The notes: generated by a model not told the origin, from the letters alone. A stretch of 38,242 nucleotides of DNA from Deltaproteobacteria bacterium (GCA_016874935.1 VGSS01000014.1:1-38242), one strand, 5' to 3'; numbered from the stretch's first letter, positions 6,845 through 15,764 are shown. Program-made: numbers and translations.

Positions 6845-8556
6845 TTCAGCTTTTCAAATTCCCCACCGGGAAGAACCCTCACCTTCCCTCTTCCTCCCGG
6901 CCCTCCTTTTACCTCTATACGATTCTTCGCAATATCGAAAATGATCTCATCTCCGGAGACCAAATTGTCGCCTTCCAACACTTTTGGGTTGCCGGTCAAA
7001 ACCACCCTTTGATCCCGATTATAAAAGACCGCCTTCTGACAATTGGCGACACGAAGTCCTTGCTGAATCTTCACATTCCCTCCGGCCACCACCTTCTCAA
7101 TCCCCTTGCCATCTTCAAAAACCAAGGCCTCGAGAGAATCGGAATAGATGACCATATCCTTCTGCCTAGCCATCACATTCCCCCTGAAGACGATCAGATT
7201 CTCTTTGGAAAAAGTCTCCACCCTGTCCGAAGTGATGTCTATCGGCTCGCCTGTGTCCCCCAATTTGATCTCCTTTGGCTCCGCAGGGGTCTCCTTTTTC
7301 AAAACCTCCCCCTCCTTCGTTGCCGGGGGCGGTAATGCTGCAATCTTTTTCTCCTTCTCTTTTGCTTTTTCCACCTCTTTCTTCTGAGGTTTTTCCTCCC
7401 TCACCTTTTCCTTTTCCTTCGGTGCCTCCCTGATCTCAGGTGCTGCAGGAAGAGGCGGCAGCCCCGCCATCCGCTTTTCATCCTCTCGTTTCGCCTCGAC
7501 CTTTAATTCTTCCTTTGGAGGAGGCAAGGGGAAGGGGGGCGGAGTTACTTTCCTGGTCTCTTCTTTTGGAACCGCCGGCTCGTCCGGCTTTTCAGCGGGA
7601 GGAGGGACAACCTTTTTCTCTTCCCTCCTAAACTCGATCTTATCATCTTTCTTATCATCTTTCAGTAAAACCGGGCGTCTTCTCTCTTCATCGAATTTGG
7701 CCAGAGCAACTGTTTCAGCCTCTCCCTCTTTCGCATCTGCTTTCTTCTTTGGTTCTTTGGCTTTTGCCTTGCGAATGACGGTTTTTTCCTTTATGCCCTG
7801 ATCCAGGATCGATTTGGCTTCCCTGTAATGGGAACTCTTCGGATATTCGTTGACAATCCTCGCAAAGGCCTCTCTGGCCTTCTCCCATTGATCGAGCTCG
7901 AGGCAGCTCTTCCCTAAAAGATAAAGCGCCTTATCCTCTTCAGCCCTCTTCGGGAACTTCTCCAGTAATCCTTCGAACCTGGAGGCGGCCGCCAGATATT
8001 TTCCCTTTTTGTAATAAAAATTTCCGATATAGAACTCATGGTCAGCCAACTGCTTCTTGCAAATCTCAATCTTTTCTTTAGCCTTGTCGGTAAAGAAGCT
8101 CTGAGGAGTGCTACTCACCAGGTATTCAAAATTGGAGAGGGCCTTTTGGGTGGAGGTCTGGTCCCGGTCGTGGGTGCGCATCTGGCTGAAATGGGCCATT
8201 CCGATCTGATATTGAACATAAGGGATTTCTTCATGGGTGGGACGGGTCTTCTTGAACTCCTCATAGGCTGCAATGGCTTCCACATAATCCTTCTTAAAAA
8301 AGTGACAATCTCCAACCTTCACCTCTGCCCACTGGGTATGAGGCGGGCTATCCGGAAAGTTGGACTTGATCTGTTCAAAAATCTTTAAGGCTTCGGAATA
8401 GTCCCTCTTATTGAACCGCTCCAATCCCTGCCGGTAGAGGACCTCCGGATCTCCCTTGATCGTTTTGATATCCTTTCCTTTCCCGGCGCATCCGTTCAAA
8501 AGGGAGAAGAGAACGAAAAGGAGAAGGAATGTTTGAATAACAGGATTCTTTTTCAT
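6841..8556 (-). CDS. BamD-LptA fusion lipoprotein
   Basis: A 571-residue lipoprotein: signal peptide with lipobox Leu-Asn-Gly-Cys (Cys at about 23), then a BamD/YfiO-type TPR domain (about 35-260; repeated patterns such as LERFNKRDYSEALKIFEQI and YPKSSHYREAKSILDQ). A low-complexity linker rich in Pro, Lys and Glu follows (about 260-435), then an LptA/OstA beta-jellyroll domain (about 436-565; PIDITSDRVETF, VFRGNVMARQKDMVIYSDSL, GGNVKIQQ, VVLTGNPKV). BamD acts in outer-membrane protein assembly; LptA forms the periplasmic bridge for LPS. Having both in one chain is unusual and suggests a tethered LptA-like module at the outer membrane. It has its own promoter and is followed by a coupled lipoprotein stub. 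Confidence 0.88.
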   Translation of the reverse strand: MKKNPVIQTFLLLFVLFSLLNGCAGKGKDIKTIKGDPEVLYRQGLERFNKRDYSEALKIFEQIKSNFPDSPPHTQWAEVKVGDCHFFKKDYVEAIAAYEEFKKTRPTHEEIPYVQYQIGMAHFSQMRTHDRDQTSTQKALSNFEYLVSSTPQSFFTDKAKEKIEICKKQLADHEFYIGNFYYKKGKYLAAASRFEGLLEKFPKRAEEDKALYLLGKSCLELDQWEKAREAFARIVNEYPKSSHYREAKSILDQGIKEKTVIRKAKAKEPKKKADAKEGEAETVALAKFDEERRRPVLLKDDKKDDKIEFRREEKKVVPPPAEKPDEPAVPKEETRKVTPPPFPLPPPKEELKVEAKREDEKRMAGLPPLPAAPEIREAPKEKEKVREEKPQKKEVEKAKEKEKKIAALPPPATKEGEVLKKETPAEPKEIKLGDTGEPIDITSDRVETFSKENLIVFRGNVMARQKDMVIYSDSLEALVFEDGKGIEKVVAGGNVKIQQGLRVANCQKAVFYNRDQRVVLTGNPKVLEGDNLVSGDEIIFDIAKNRIEVKGGPGGRGKVRVLPGGEFEKLK

Positions 8557-8584
8557 CGGACCTGCTTTTTAAAAAGTGCCTATA

Positions 8585-8613
8585 ATTATGATAGGAAGGG
8601 GGGGTGATGTCAA
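8585..8613 (-). promoter_or_regulatory. sigma70-type promoter for the BamD-LptA gene
   Basis: On the minus strand TTGACA (8608-8613) and CATAAT (8585-8590) are separated by 17 nt and lie about 30 bp before the start codon at 8556. The match is close to consensus. Confidence 0.65.
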
Positions 8614-8728
8614 TAAGAGGAAACCTATTTTTCTTTCAAGTCTGCGAAGGCTTAAAAGCCGAAGAGATTAAGAATGTATTGCCCTCTTTCAAGATCCATT
8701 TTCAGTTTCCACTTCCTTTAAAAAACTT

Positions 8729-9185
8729 TCAATCTGGGTTTTGAGTTTTGGCATCTTGTCTTTTATAATAGACCATACGATTTCCCACTTCACGCCAAAT
8801 AAATGTGAAGCCTCCGATGATAGGCATTAGCAGGCATGGGTTCGTTTGAAAAACTAACTCGATAAGAGTCGAAGTGGCAGGGCCGAGTCCTTGGATGCTA
8901 ATAGCGTTGGAGGCAGAAGAGAAGAACTTATTGCTGCCAGGGAGTTTGTATTGAAGAAGATCCCAAAGCTCCCCCGGCCCTAATGGGTCCGGGCCGGGTG
9001 CTTTGACCTTCACCGAAACCTGAGTAATTGTCCCATCGGGAGCTGGGTTGAGCAAGGCAAAACGGTCTGTCGATTCAAAAGGATCTGGTAGGATTATAAG
9101 GCAATGAGAAGGAGTAATGAGACATAAAAGCAAAAATAAAAATACCCCAAATGGAATGTTTTTTTACTATGTTGAAAAAATCCAT
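8729..9185 (-). pseudogene. exported hypothetical protein with a probable frameshift
   Basis: A good start exists at 9185 (GGGGGGTAA then ATG). It encodes a signal-peptide-like N-terminus, MDFFNIVKKHSIWGIFIFAF followed by MSHYSFSLP, but ends at a TGA at 9075-9077. The sequence that looks like a mature domain (ESTDRFALLNPAPDGTI...QVSVKVKAPGPDPLGPGELW) lies in another frame, open from 9133 to 8729. A one-base change in the run of four T at about 9078 would join them into one protein of about 150 residues. Near its C-terminus is a hydrophobic stretch followed by basic residues. I do not recognise the family. It may be a true pseudogene or an assembly/sequencing error. Confidence 0.5.
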
Positions 9186-9227
9186 GATACTTACCCCCCA
9201 TAATGGCTCAATTTAGATGAAAAACGA

Positions 9228-11216
9228 TTACCCATCCAGAATCTCGCGGACCTTTCTCGCAAGTTCCATGGGCGAGAAGGGTTTCTGTAAAAAAGGTGTT
9301 CCGGGTTTGAGGGAGGCCTGATAGATCATGATCCCATCGGTGTATCCAGAGATAAAAAGGATTCTGGTATCAGGATGAAGGAGTTTGAACTGTTCAACCA
9401 GTTCTTTTCCTCCCATTTGTGGCATCACCAGATCGGTGAGCACGAGGTGTATCTTCTTATGGGTGGGCTCACGGGCCAATCTCATTGCTTCATCCCCATT
9501 GGCCGCCTCCAATACCGTGTAACCCTGATCACGCAAAACTCTGGCTGCGAGGCTCCGTAACGATTCATCATCTTCCACCAAAAGGATGGTTTCGTCTCCT
9601 TGCGGGAAATCGCCTGTCTCCTCCTGGCGGGAGAGGTCATCTGCTTCTTCATCCACACATGGCAAATAGATTTTAAATGTCGTCCCCTGCTTGGGTTCAC
9701 TGTAGACCCAGACATAACCTCCGCTCTGCTTCACAATGCCATAAACCATAGAAAGCCCAAGCCCTGTCCCCCGCCCCTTTCCCTTGGTCGTAAAGAATGG
9801 ATCAAAGATCCTCTCTTTGACTTCCGGCGACATACCGCATCCCGTATCGGTCACGGAGAGCAGGATATAACGGCCCAGTATCACATTGAAATGAGATTGA
9901 GCATAGGTTTCATCCAGTTCAACATTGTGAGTTTCAATGATGAGTTTCCCGCCATTGGGCATAGCATCTCTCGCATTGACGACCAGATTGAGGATGGCCT
10001 GTTCGATCTGGCCTGGGTCGGTCTTCACCCTTCCCAGATCTTCAGCCGGGCGGGTAATCAGTTCAATATCCTCTCCAATGATCCGGCCCAACATCTTTCC
10101 CAGACCCTTCAGGAGTTGGTTCAGGTCGAGCACTTTCATATCCATCACCTGGCGCCGGCTGAAGGCCAGGAGTCGTTGGGTTAGCTCCGCTGCCCGATCC
10201 GTCGTTCTCCTGATTTCTTCTAAATTCCTTCTTAATGGATGATCTTCGCTGATTTCAAGCAGGGAGAGCTGGCTATAACCACTGAGGATGGTGAAGAGGT
10301 TATTTAAATCATGAGCGATGCCGCCTGCGAGCTGGCCCACCGTCTCCATTTTCTGGGATTGAAGAAACTGCGTTTCCAGTTGCTTCCATGCGGTGGTATC
10401 CTCGATCATGTGGATGGTGTATGGAGGGACCTCTCTCAACCCGGTCGCGAGAGAGACATTCAGGCGAGCCCAGACGACTTCTCCATCTTTCCGAATGTAA
10501 CGTTTCTCTATTTGATAATGTTCTTTTTCGCCCGCAATAAGTTTTTTGAGAAGATCCAGATCCTGGGAGGCATCCTCCGGGTGAGCGAATTCATTCAAAA
10601 CTTTGCCGTAAAGTTCTTCCACCCTGTAGCCTAACATTTTTTGAAGGGCCTGATTGCTCTCCATGACCCGCCCATCTGTATTGACGAGAGCGATGCCGAT
10701 GGCCATCCCTTCAAAAATGGTTTGAAATTTCGCCTCGCTCTTCTGAATCGCTTCTTTGATCCGCATAAGTTCTGAGATATCAAACATGAAACCCCTGATG
10801 AAACAGGGATGGCCGGATTCATCCCTCACCACTGTCCCTTCATCGCGCACCCAGACGATATGACCATCACGGGCGATCAAGCGATATTCGGATCGAAACG
10901 GTTGGCCATTATTATGGCTCTTGTAAAATTCCATTAAAATACGCTTTCTGTCATCAGGATAGATCTGCCTGAACCAGAGCTGGGGATCGGTTAACCATTC
11001 AGAGGACGGAAAACCCAGCATGGTCTCTATCTGGGGACTGATGTAGAGTCGACCTCCCGTCTCATCAAGGGGGGTGATGTAAGTGACTGCTGGAATCTGT
11101 TCCAACAGAGTCCGGTAATCGATTCCAGAATTTGGAGGAAGTCCTTTCTCCTCTTCCAATTCTTCTTTCTTCTTTACAAAACGATCCCTTTTCCCTGCGC
11201 CCTGTTGTAGCTTCAT
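9228..11216 (-). CDS. PAS-PAS hybrid sensor histidine kinase with receiver domain
   Basis: A 662-residue cytoplasmic protein with no membrane segment. Order: PAS (about 30-155, ending in the PAC-like [10 protein letters not shown]), second PAS (160-280), HisKA with His at about 302 in [20 protein letters not shown], HATPase with LNLVNARDAM and the [13 protein letters not shown] box, then a C-terminal receiver domain with phospho-acceptor Asp at about 595 in [15 protein letters not shown]. It lies 24 bp after a single-domain response regulator and is probably co-transcribed from a sigma54-type promoter. The usual role is a phosphorelay that passes phosphate from its own receiver domain to another protein. 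Its signal is unknown. Confidence 0.93.
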   Translation of the reverse strand: MKLQQGAGKRDRFVKKKEELEEEKGLPPNSGIDYRTLLEQIPAVTYITPLDETGGRLYISPQIETMLGFPSSEWLTDPQLWFRQIYPDDRKRILMEFYKSHNNGQPFRSEYRLIARDGHIVWVRDEGTVVRDESGHPCFIRGFMFDISELMRIKEAIQKSEAKFQTIFEGMAIGIALVNTDGRVMESNQALQKMLGYRVEELYGKVLNEFAHPEDASQDLDLLKKLIAGEKEHYQIEKRYIRKDGEVVWARLNVSLATGLREVPPYTIHMIEDTTAWKQLETQFLQSQKMETVGQLAGGIAHDLNNLFTILSGYSQLSLLEISEDHPLRRNLEEIRRTTDRAAELTQRLLAFSRRQVMDMKVLDLNQLLKGLGKMLGRIIGEDIELITRPAEDLGRVKTDPGQIEQAILNLVVNARDAMPNGGKLIIETHNVELDETYAQSHFNVILGRYILLSVTDTGCGMSPEVKERIFDPFFTTKGKGRGTGLGLSMVYGIVKQSGGYVWVYSEPKQGTTFKIYLPCVDEEADDLSRQEETGDFPQGDETILLVEDDESLRSLAARVLRDQGYTVLEAANGDEAMRLAREPTHKKIHLVLTDLVMPQMGGKELVEQFKLLHPDTRILFISGYTDGIMIYQASLKPGTPFLQKPFSPMELARKVREILDG

Positions 11217-11240
11217 CCCAACCTTCCCCTTCCTCAGCCA

Positions 11241-11606
11241 TTAAGAGAGGATCTGTGAGGCAATCCTCTCCACCTCAACGATATTGAGAGGCTTCGTCAG
11301 GAAATCAATGGCTCCCAGGGATTTCGCTTCTCTCTCTATCTCATCCCGTTGTGTGGCCGTGATGATGACGACCTCCACTTGCTTCTGATCTTTCCGAAGC
11401 TTTTTCAGCACATCCATTCCGTCCAGGCCGGGCATTTTGATATCTAAAAACACCAGACGAGGCGGTTTAGTTTCGATAATCCTCAGGGCCTCATAACCGT
11501 TATCTGTCATGACGAGATTGTAGCGGTCGCCCAGCAGGACTTCGAAGGAGTCCAAAATCCCCTGATCATCATCCACCACTAAAATTCGTTTTGAAAGGTG
11601 TTCCAT
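11241..11606 (-). CDS. single-domain response regulator (CheY-like receiver)
   Basis: A 121-residue receiver domain with no output domain. The acidic pocket is VVDDDQ, the phospho-acceptor Asp55 lies in LVFLDIKMPGLDG, and the conserved Thr and Lys are in VVIITAT and FLTKPLN. The start at 11606 (MEHLSKRILVV) is set by GAGGAGGGG just upstream; a TTG five codons earlier is less likely. It precedes the hybrid kinase by 24 bp. A -24/-12 promoter sequence and a palindrome lie upstream, so it is likely a target of the NtrC-type activator at 16003-17385. Confidence 0.92.
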   Translation of the reverse strand: MEHLSKRILVVDDDQGILDSFEVLLGDRYNLVMTDNGYEALRIIETKPPRLVFLDIKMPGLDGMDVLKKLRKDQKQVEVVIITATQRDEIEREAKSLGAIDFLTKPLNIVEVERIASQILS

Positions 11607-11704
11607 TTTTCCCCTCCTCAATTAAAAACATCTTACTTTTCCCCTTTCCCTAACCTGGTTCGGGTTGAGGATAGGAAGATTCATTTCTCCCTATCAAGGC
11701 ATTT

Positions 11705-11720
11705 AGCAAATAGAATGCCA
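11705..11720 (-). promoter_or_regulatory. sigma54 (-24/-12) promoter for the response regulator-hybrid kinase operon
   Basis: The minus strand reads TGGCATTCTATTTGCT, which fits the sigma54 consensus TGGCACG-N4-TTGCW with exact spacing. It lies about 100 nt before the response-regulator start and about 97 bp downstream of the 18-bp palindrome at 11817-11834. Seven of the first seven bases and the TTGCT half are identical to the second such site at 15749-15764. Confidence 0.72.
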
Positions 11721-11816
11721 AAGGACTTTCAAACTCACCAAAAATAAATCACCTTAAATTTTAATGGGTTATAAGCAGGTAAGAAAATGAAGATACTAAG
11801 GGAAGGGCGTCTGGAC

Positions 11817-11834
11817 TGCCAACGATTGTTGGCA
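11817..11834. promoter_or_regulatory. palindromic activator-site candidate (copy A)
   Basis: TGCCAAC-GATT-GTTGGCA, a perfect 7-bp dyad with a 4-bp spacer. It begins 4 bp from the end of the histidine kinase gene and sits upstream of the sigma54-like promoter at 11705-11720. It has no T-tract, so it is not an intrinsic terminator. The same dyad occurs at 15873-15890 and, with one mismatch, at 15951-15974. Confidence 0.62.
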
Positions 11835-11837
11835 ATC

Positions 11838-13670
11838 TTAACTTTTGATTACAGGTAACATCAACACAAAAGTGGTCCCCGCTCCTTTTTCACTCATCAC
11901 CTCAATCGTCCCCCGATGGTCTTCAATAATCTTATGGGTGAGGGCCATTCCGAGGCCAACGCCACGGTCCTTGGTTGTAAAGAAGGGGTTAAAGAGGTTC
12001 TTCGATGTCTCCTCATCCATTCCGACTCCTGTATCCCTGAAGATGATTTGGAGCCCGGAGGAAGGTGAATCATGCTTGGAAGAGATGATCAGTGATCCGC
12101 CCTCCGGCATCGCCTGGATCGCATTGATGGCCAGGTTGGAGAAGGCGCGATAAAGCGTCTCTGAGTTTCCTTCGACAGGAGGAATGGTTCTGTCCAGATG
12201 ATCTTCGAAACGGATCTGTTTCTTTTCCATCTCTTCACCATGAAGATCAATCACCTGAAGGATGAGATAGTTCACATCCAGGGCCACGAAGGGGTGCACT
12301 CTTCTCCTGGTCAATTCCAGTAGATCCTCTACCAATTGATTGATCCGGTCGATTTCTCTTGGAACCGTAGAATTAAATTTCTCCATAAAGGAGGGATTTT
12401 CAAGCTTTCTGGGAAGGAGCTGGACAAAGGTCTTGATTGCGGAGAGAGGGTTCTTCACCTCATGGGCTAACCCTGCCGAGAGGGTCCCGAGGGCGGCCAG
12501 CCGGTCTGCCTGTCGGAGTTTCTCCTCGAGGGCCTTGATCCCGGTGATATCCTGAAAGAGCACCAGGGCGCCGAGCTTCTTTCCTTTTCCATCGGTAAGC
12601 AAGGAAGTGCCGACAGTCAACCAGAGGCTTCCCTCATCTTTTTTCAACTCCATTTCCGAACGAAATACTCCTTCTTCACGGGATAGTGTCTCGATCATCA
12701 TTCGATAAAGAGGATGATCTTCACTCAAAACTCGTTCCAACGGAAGGCCCACAATTTTCCCGCTTCTCTTTCCCAGGATGCGCTCAGCCATTTCATTGAG
12801 AGTAACGATCTTTTCTTCAAGATCGATGGTAATCAGCCCGTTGGTCATCGAGGACAGCACATTATCGGTATACGCCTTCAGGGATGTAATCTCACGAAGG
12901 CGGTTCTCCAGTTCGGTTTGATGGAGGCGGATTTGCTGGATCATATGGTTGAAGTTTTTCCCCAGTTCTTCGATTTCATCTCCGGTATGAATGTCTATGA
13001 CCTGGTCGAGATCTCCTTTTGCAGCGGCGATGGTTGTTCCCACCAGATTGGAGATGGGTTGGGTGATTCGCCTGGCGAAGAAAATCGATCCAAGAATACC
13101 AAGGGCAATGGCGAAACCACCCAGAAAGAGGAGATTGAGACGTGTCTTTAAAATCTGACTGGACATCCCCTCCAACGAGAGACCAATCCGGATGGTTCCC
13201 CATTTTTCCTGTGACTCTTTGATGTAAACCGGGATGGAGATATCCAGGACCCTGACTTCTTTTTCTCCATAGAGAATCGGTTGAATCAATGGGGCCCTGG
13301 CTCGGGTCGCTTTCTGACTCACTTCGTCCGTGAGGATCATCCCCTGTTTCTCATCATGCTGACTGTAGGCGGCCACCTTGTCCTCTTTATCGTGGATGAT
13401 GACATAGAGGACATCCTTCTCAAGGACAACTCTCTCCGCATTCTGCTTGAGGACAATATAGTTATAAGTGAGAAGAGCATTCGTGCTCACCGCGGCTAAA
13501 TGCCCGGCGATGGTGATGCCCCGTTTCCGGGCTTCCTCATGAATCGTTTCAGACTGACGTTTTTCGACCAGAATGATGACCAGGGCCATGACGAGCAGGA
13601 GGATAATGGTGGAGTAAAAGATGAGTCTTGTCCGGAGACGAATGGATCGGGAATCTTTTCTGAAATCCAT
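11838..13670 (-). CDS. membrane sensor histidine kinase (TM-HAMP-PAS-HisKA-HATPase)
   Basis: About 610 residues. TM1 at about 16-36, a periplasmic sensor region at about 40-178, TM2 at about 179-199, HAMP at about 200-255, PAS at about 260-385, HisKA with the phospho-acceptor His at about 403 in LGTLSAGLAHEVKNPLSAI, and an HATPase ending in NPFFTTKDRGVGLGMALTHK. This architecture is typical of kinases that partner NtrC-type sigma54 activators (AtoS/ZraS-like). The ATG shares one base with the stop codon of the solute-binding protein upstream (TGATG), so the two are translationally coupled. It most likely phosphorylates the activator at 16003-17385. Confidence 0.94.
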   Translation of the reverse strand: MDFRKDSRSIRLRTRLIFYSTIILLLVMALVIILVEKRQSETIHEEARKRGITIAGHLAAVSTNALLTYNYIVLKQNAERVVLEKDVLYVIIHDKEDKVAAYSQHDEKQGMILTDEVSQKATRARAPLIQPILYGEKEVRVLDISIPVYIKESQEKWGTIRIGLSLEGMSSQILKTRLNLLFLGGFAIALGILGSIFFARRITQPISNLVGTTIAAAKGDLDQVIDIHTGDEIEELGKNFNHMIQQIRLHQTELENRLREITSLKAYTDNVLSSMTNGLITIDLEEKIVTLNEMAERILGKRSGKIVGLPLERVLSEDHPLYRMMIETLSREEGVFRSEMELKKDEGSLWLTVGTSLLTDGKGKKLGALVLFQDITGIKALEEKLRQADRLAALGTLSAGLAHEVKNPLSAIKTFVQLLPRKLENPSFMEKFNSTVPREIDRINQLVEDLLELTRRRVHPFVALDVNYLILQVIDLHGEEMEKKQIRFEDHLDRTIPPVEGNSETLYRAFSNLAINAIQAMPEGGSLIISSKHDSPSSGLQIIFRDTGVGMDEETSKNLFNPFFTTKDRGVGLGMALTHKIIEDHRGTIEVMSEKGAGTTFVLMLPVIKS

Positions 13671-15292
13671 CACTTCTTCAGCCAGATCTTCTTCATCGGG
13701 ATATAAGGACCGCCAAGGGCGCTCACCTCAACGCCCCTGACATAGGGCTGATAGACCATCTGGAAGAGATGGTTCACCATCGGCACAATGGGTGCATCAT
13801 CGAGAATCATCTCCTCGATCTTTCGATACATCTCCATCCGCTTCAGATAATCCCTCTCTGCCCGTGCTCGATCCAGCAGCCGATCCACCTCCGGATTATG
13901 GTAATTTGTGTAGTTATATCTTGACTTTGAATGAAAGAGGGTCCAAAGAAAATTATCTGGGTCCGGAAAATCAGCATACCAGGCATACATGAACATTGGT
14001 GCCCTTTTTGACGAAAGGATTTCCTGAAACTTTGGCCATTGGGTTTCATACTTAATATTTAATTTGATTCCGGTCTCAGAGAGATAGGTTTTCACCATCT
14101 CCAGTTCCTTCACCGCCAATTCAGCTTTAGCAGCCGACCAGAATTCAATTGGAGGTAACCCTTTCCCTTCTGGATAGCCCGCTTCCCTTAAGAGTTGTTT
14201 TGCCTTTTGGGGTTGATATCCAAAACTTCCTTTGATCGGAGTATAGCCTGGCATTCCTAATGGAATAATACGATCTGTAAGATGGGCCATCCTTTTTAGA
14301 ATATCCCGGCCAATCAATTCTTTTGGAACAGAAGAATTGATTGCCTTCCTAATTTTTTCTATTTTTAGGGGCCCAATCTGCGTATTAAGACCGTAAAAGC
14401 GAAGGGACAGGATGGGTTTTTGGAGAAAGATATATTGTTTGGATTTTGAAATTTCCTCAACATCTCTGAAAGGAATGAACGAATCTTCTAATTCTCCATT
14501 TTTAAAAAGAATGAGTATTTCTTCACGGGGGCCACCATGGAAGATCTTAAAAATGACTTTATCGAGATAGGGCCTTCCTTCAAAATAGTCGGGATTGGCC
14601 TCAAGGACGATTTCCTCTCCTTCTTTCATCGAAACGAATTTAAATGGCCCTGTCCCCACCGGTGATTGCCCAAAAGTGGGTTCTAATTTCTCAACCTCTT
14701 CCTTGGGAACCACTTTGGCTCCTTTCATTGCGAGGATACTAATGAACGGAGCATAAGGTTCTGAAAGAGTAATCTTAAGGGTTAATTTATCCTGGGCGAT
14801 TAAACCTTTTACTTCCTTAGCTTTTCTTTCCATGAACTCCTTAGCCCCAAGGATTCTGGTGAAAAAATCAGAAGAGCTCGATTTAATGTCAGGATCGAGT
14901 ATACGAGTGAATGAATAAACAAAATCTGTGGAAGTAACTTCTCTTCCATTGTGGAATTTGACCCCTTCTTTTAAATAAAAGGTATAGGTGAGACCATCAG
15001 GAGAAACTTTCCAGGACCTGGCTACGGCGGGAATGACATTCAAATCTTTATCGAACTGAACCAGGCCATCAAAGAGCTGTTGGATCACCGTAACAGCATG
15101 GATGTCTACAGATAATGCTGGATCAAGGGTTTTGGGGTTAAACTCGAGAGGTCTGCGGTAAGTTCCTCTCGACTTCTCAATTCCTGGTTTATCTTCCGTA
15201 GAAAAACCACCTCGCTCAAAGAGCAGGGTAAAACAAAATAGGAACGCAAATACAAATATGAAAACTTTAAATGTCATTGGTAAGGGATTCAT
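13670..15292 (-). CDS. oligopeptide/dipeptide-type extracellular solute-binding protein (SBP_bac_5)
   Basis: 540 residues with an N-terminal export signal (MTFKVFIFVFAFLFCFTLLF) and no lipobox Cys after it, so probably a free or N-terminally anchored periplasmic protein. The family 5 signature region FNPKTLDPALSVDIHAVTVIQQLFDGLVQFD and the WKVSPDGLTYTFYLKEGVKF block are clear, with MYAWYADFPDPDNFLWTLFHS near the C-terminus. Family members bind peptides or other ligands for ABC importers. Here no permease or ATPase is adjacent; instead the gene is fused by a stop/start overlap to a histidine kinase. That suggests a sensing role, presenting a bound ligand to the kinase. It is transcribed from its own sigma70-type promoter. 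Confidence 0.93.
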   Translation of the reverse strand: MNPLPMTFKVFIFVFAFLFCFTLLFERGGFSTEDKPGIEKSRGTYRRPLEFNPKTLDPALSVDIHAVTVIQQLFDGLVQFDKDLNVIPAVARSWKVSPDGLTYTFYLKEGVKFHNGREVTSTDFVYSFTRILDPDIKSSSSDFFTRILGAKEFMERKAKEVKGLIAQDKLTLKITLSEPYAPFISILAMKGAKVVPKEEVEKLEPTFGQSPVGTGPFKFVSMKEGEEIVLEANPDYFEGRPYLDKVIFKIFHGGPREEILILFKNGELEDSFIPFRDVEEISKSKQYIFLQKPILSLRFYGLNTQIGPLKIEKIRKAINSSVPKELIGRDILKRMAHLTDRIIPLGMPGYTPIKGSFGYQPQKAKQLLREAGYPEGKGLPPIEFWSAAKAELAVKELEMVKTYLSETGIKLNIKYETQWPKFQEILSSKRAPMFMYAWYADFPDPDNFLWTLFHSKSRYNYTNYHNPEVDRLLDRARAERDYLKRMEMYRKIEEMILDDAPIVPMVNHLFQMVYQPYVRGVEVSALGGPYIPMKKIWLKK

Positions 15293-15318
15293 AAATTTAA
15301 AACGGGATTTTAAATATA

Positions 15319-15347
15319 TATATAGGAAGAAATAGGAAGGATGTCAA
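15319..15347 (-). promoter_or_regulatory. sigma70-type promoter of the binding protein-kinase operon
   Basis: Minus strand: TTGACA (15342-15347), a 17-nt spacer, TATATA (15319-15324). It lies 27 bp before the start codon at 15292. Nearly consensus, so the sensor pair is probably made constitutively. Confidence 0.7.
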
Positions 15348-15357
15348 AGGTTATTAA

Positions 15358-15394
15358 AAAAAGAAAGCACAACCTATGGTTGTGCTTTCTTTTT
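15358..15394. terminator. intrinsic terminator (bidirectional)
   Basis: A perfect stem with AAGAAAGCACAACC and GGTTGTGCTTTCTT arms and a 3-nt loop, flanked by A-runs on one side and T-runs on the other. On the minus strand it lies 200 bp downstream of the small peptide gene and just before the promoter of the solute-binding protein, isolating the two transcripts. Confidence 0.8.
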
Positions 15395-15593
15395 GATCCT
15401 TAAAATAAGAAGAGGTGTAACACTTTAGCGGTTTGAAAAGGGTTTCATAAAATCCCTCCCTTGCCTCCCTTTGCCAAAGGGAGGAGAAATACTTCCCCCT
15501 TTGTAAAAGGGGGATTGAGGGGGATTTGGGTTATTTCGATTTCTTGATCAGACCTCTTTTTCAAAGAACTAAAGTATTAAGAAGAAGTTAAAA
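15395..15593. other. intergenic spacer with G/C-tract hairpin repeats
   Basis: Contains two small hairpins (CCTCCCTTT/AAAGGGAGG near 15464-15484 and CCCCCTTT/AAAGGGGG near 15494-15512). They resemble the hairpin near 2952 and are common dispersed spacer repeats. No gene is seen. Confidence 0.4.
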
Positions 15594-15683
15594 TTAGTAC
15601 CCGCTGCCATCTGCCAGAACAGGCAGCACATAGGCCATCACTGACAATGCAATGATGACCAACTCGATTGCGATCTTCTTCAT
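15594..15683 (-). CDS. 29-residue exported peptide, candidate signal peptide pheromone
   Basis: The start is decided by a strong GGAGGTGAT 5 nt before the ATG. The 29-residue product has a basic N-terminus (MKKIAIE), a hydrophobic core to about residue 21 and a possible signal-peptidase site after VLA at about residue 24, leaving the pentapeptide DGSGY. The transcript appears self-contained: a -24/-12 promoter 66 nt upstream and an intrinsic terminator downstream. It lies between the NtrC-type activator gene and the peptide-type solute-binding protein gene. I infer an autoinduced signal peptide sensed by the binding protein-kinase pair. An uncleaved small membrane protein is the main alternative. 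Confidence 0.62.
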   Translation of the reverse strand: MKKIAIELVIIALSVMAYVLPVLADGSGY

Positions 15684-15748
15684 GTTATCACCTCCTTTTT
15701 TATGGTTTTAGGTTGAGAGGAATGAAACGAGTTAACACAGATGATAAG

Positions 15749-15764
15749 AGCAATCCGAATGCCA
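15749..15764 (-). promoter_or_regulatory. sigma54 (-24/-12) promoter for the 29-residue peptide
   Basis: The minus strand reads TGGCATTCGGATTGCT, matching TGGCACG-N4-TTGCW with exact spacing. The predicted transcription start is near 15737, giving a leader of about 54 nt before the strong ribosome binding site. Two palindromes (15864-15899 and 15951-15974) lie 100-210 bp upstream, the usual range for a bacterial enhancer. Confidence 0.75.

Noticed and set aside
11622-11684. 20-codon ORF in the leader between the sigma54 promoter and the response-regulator gene
   Set aside because: It has a GGGAG before its ATG, but no signal peptide, no conserved pattern and a composition like random leader sequence. 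A second peptide gene would fit the model, but this is not enough to call one.
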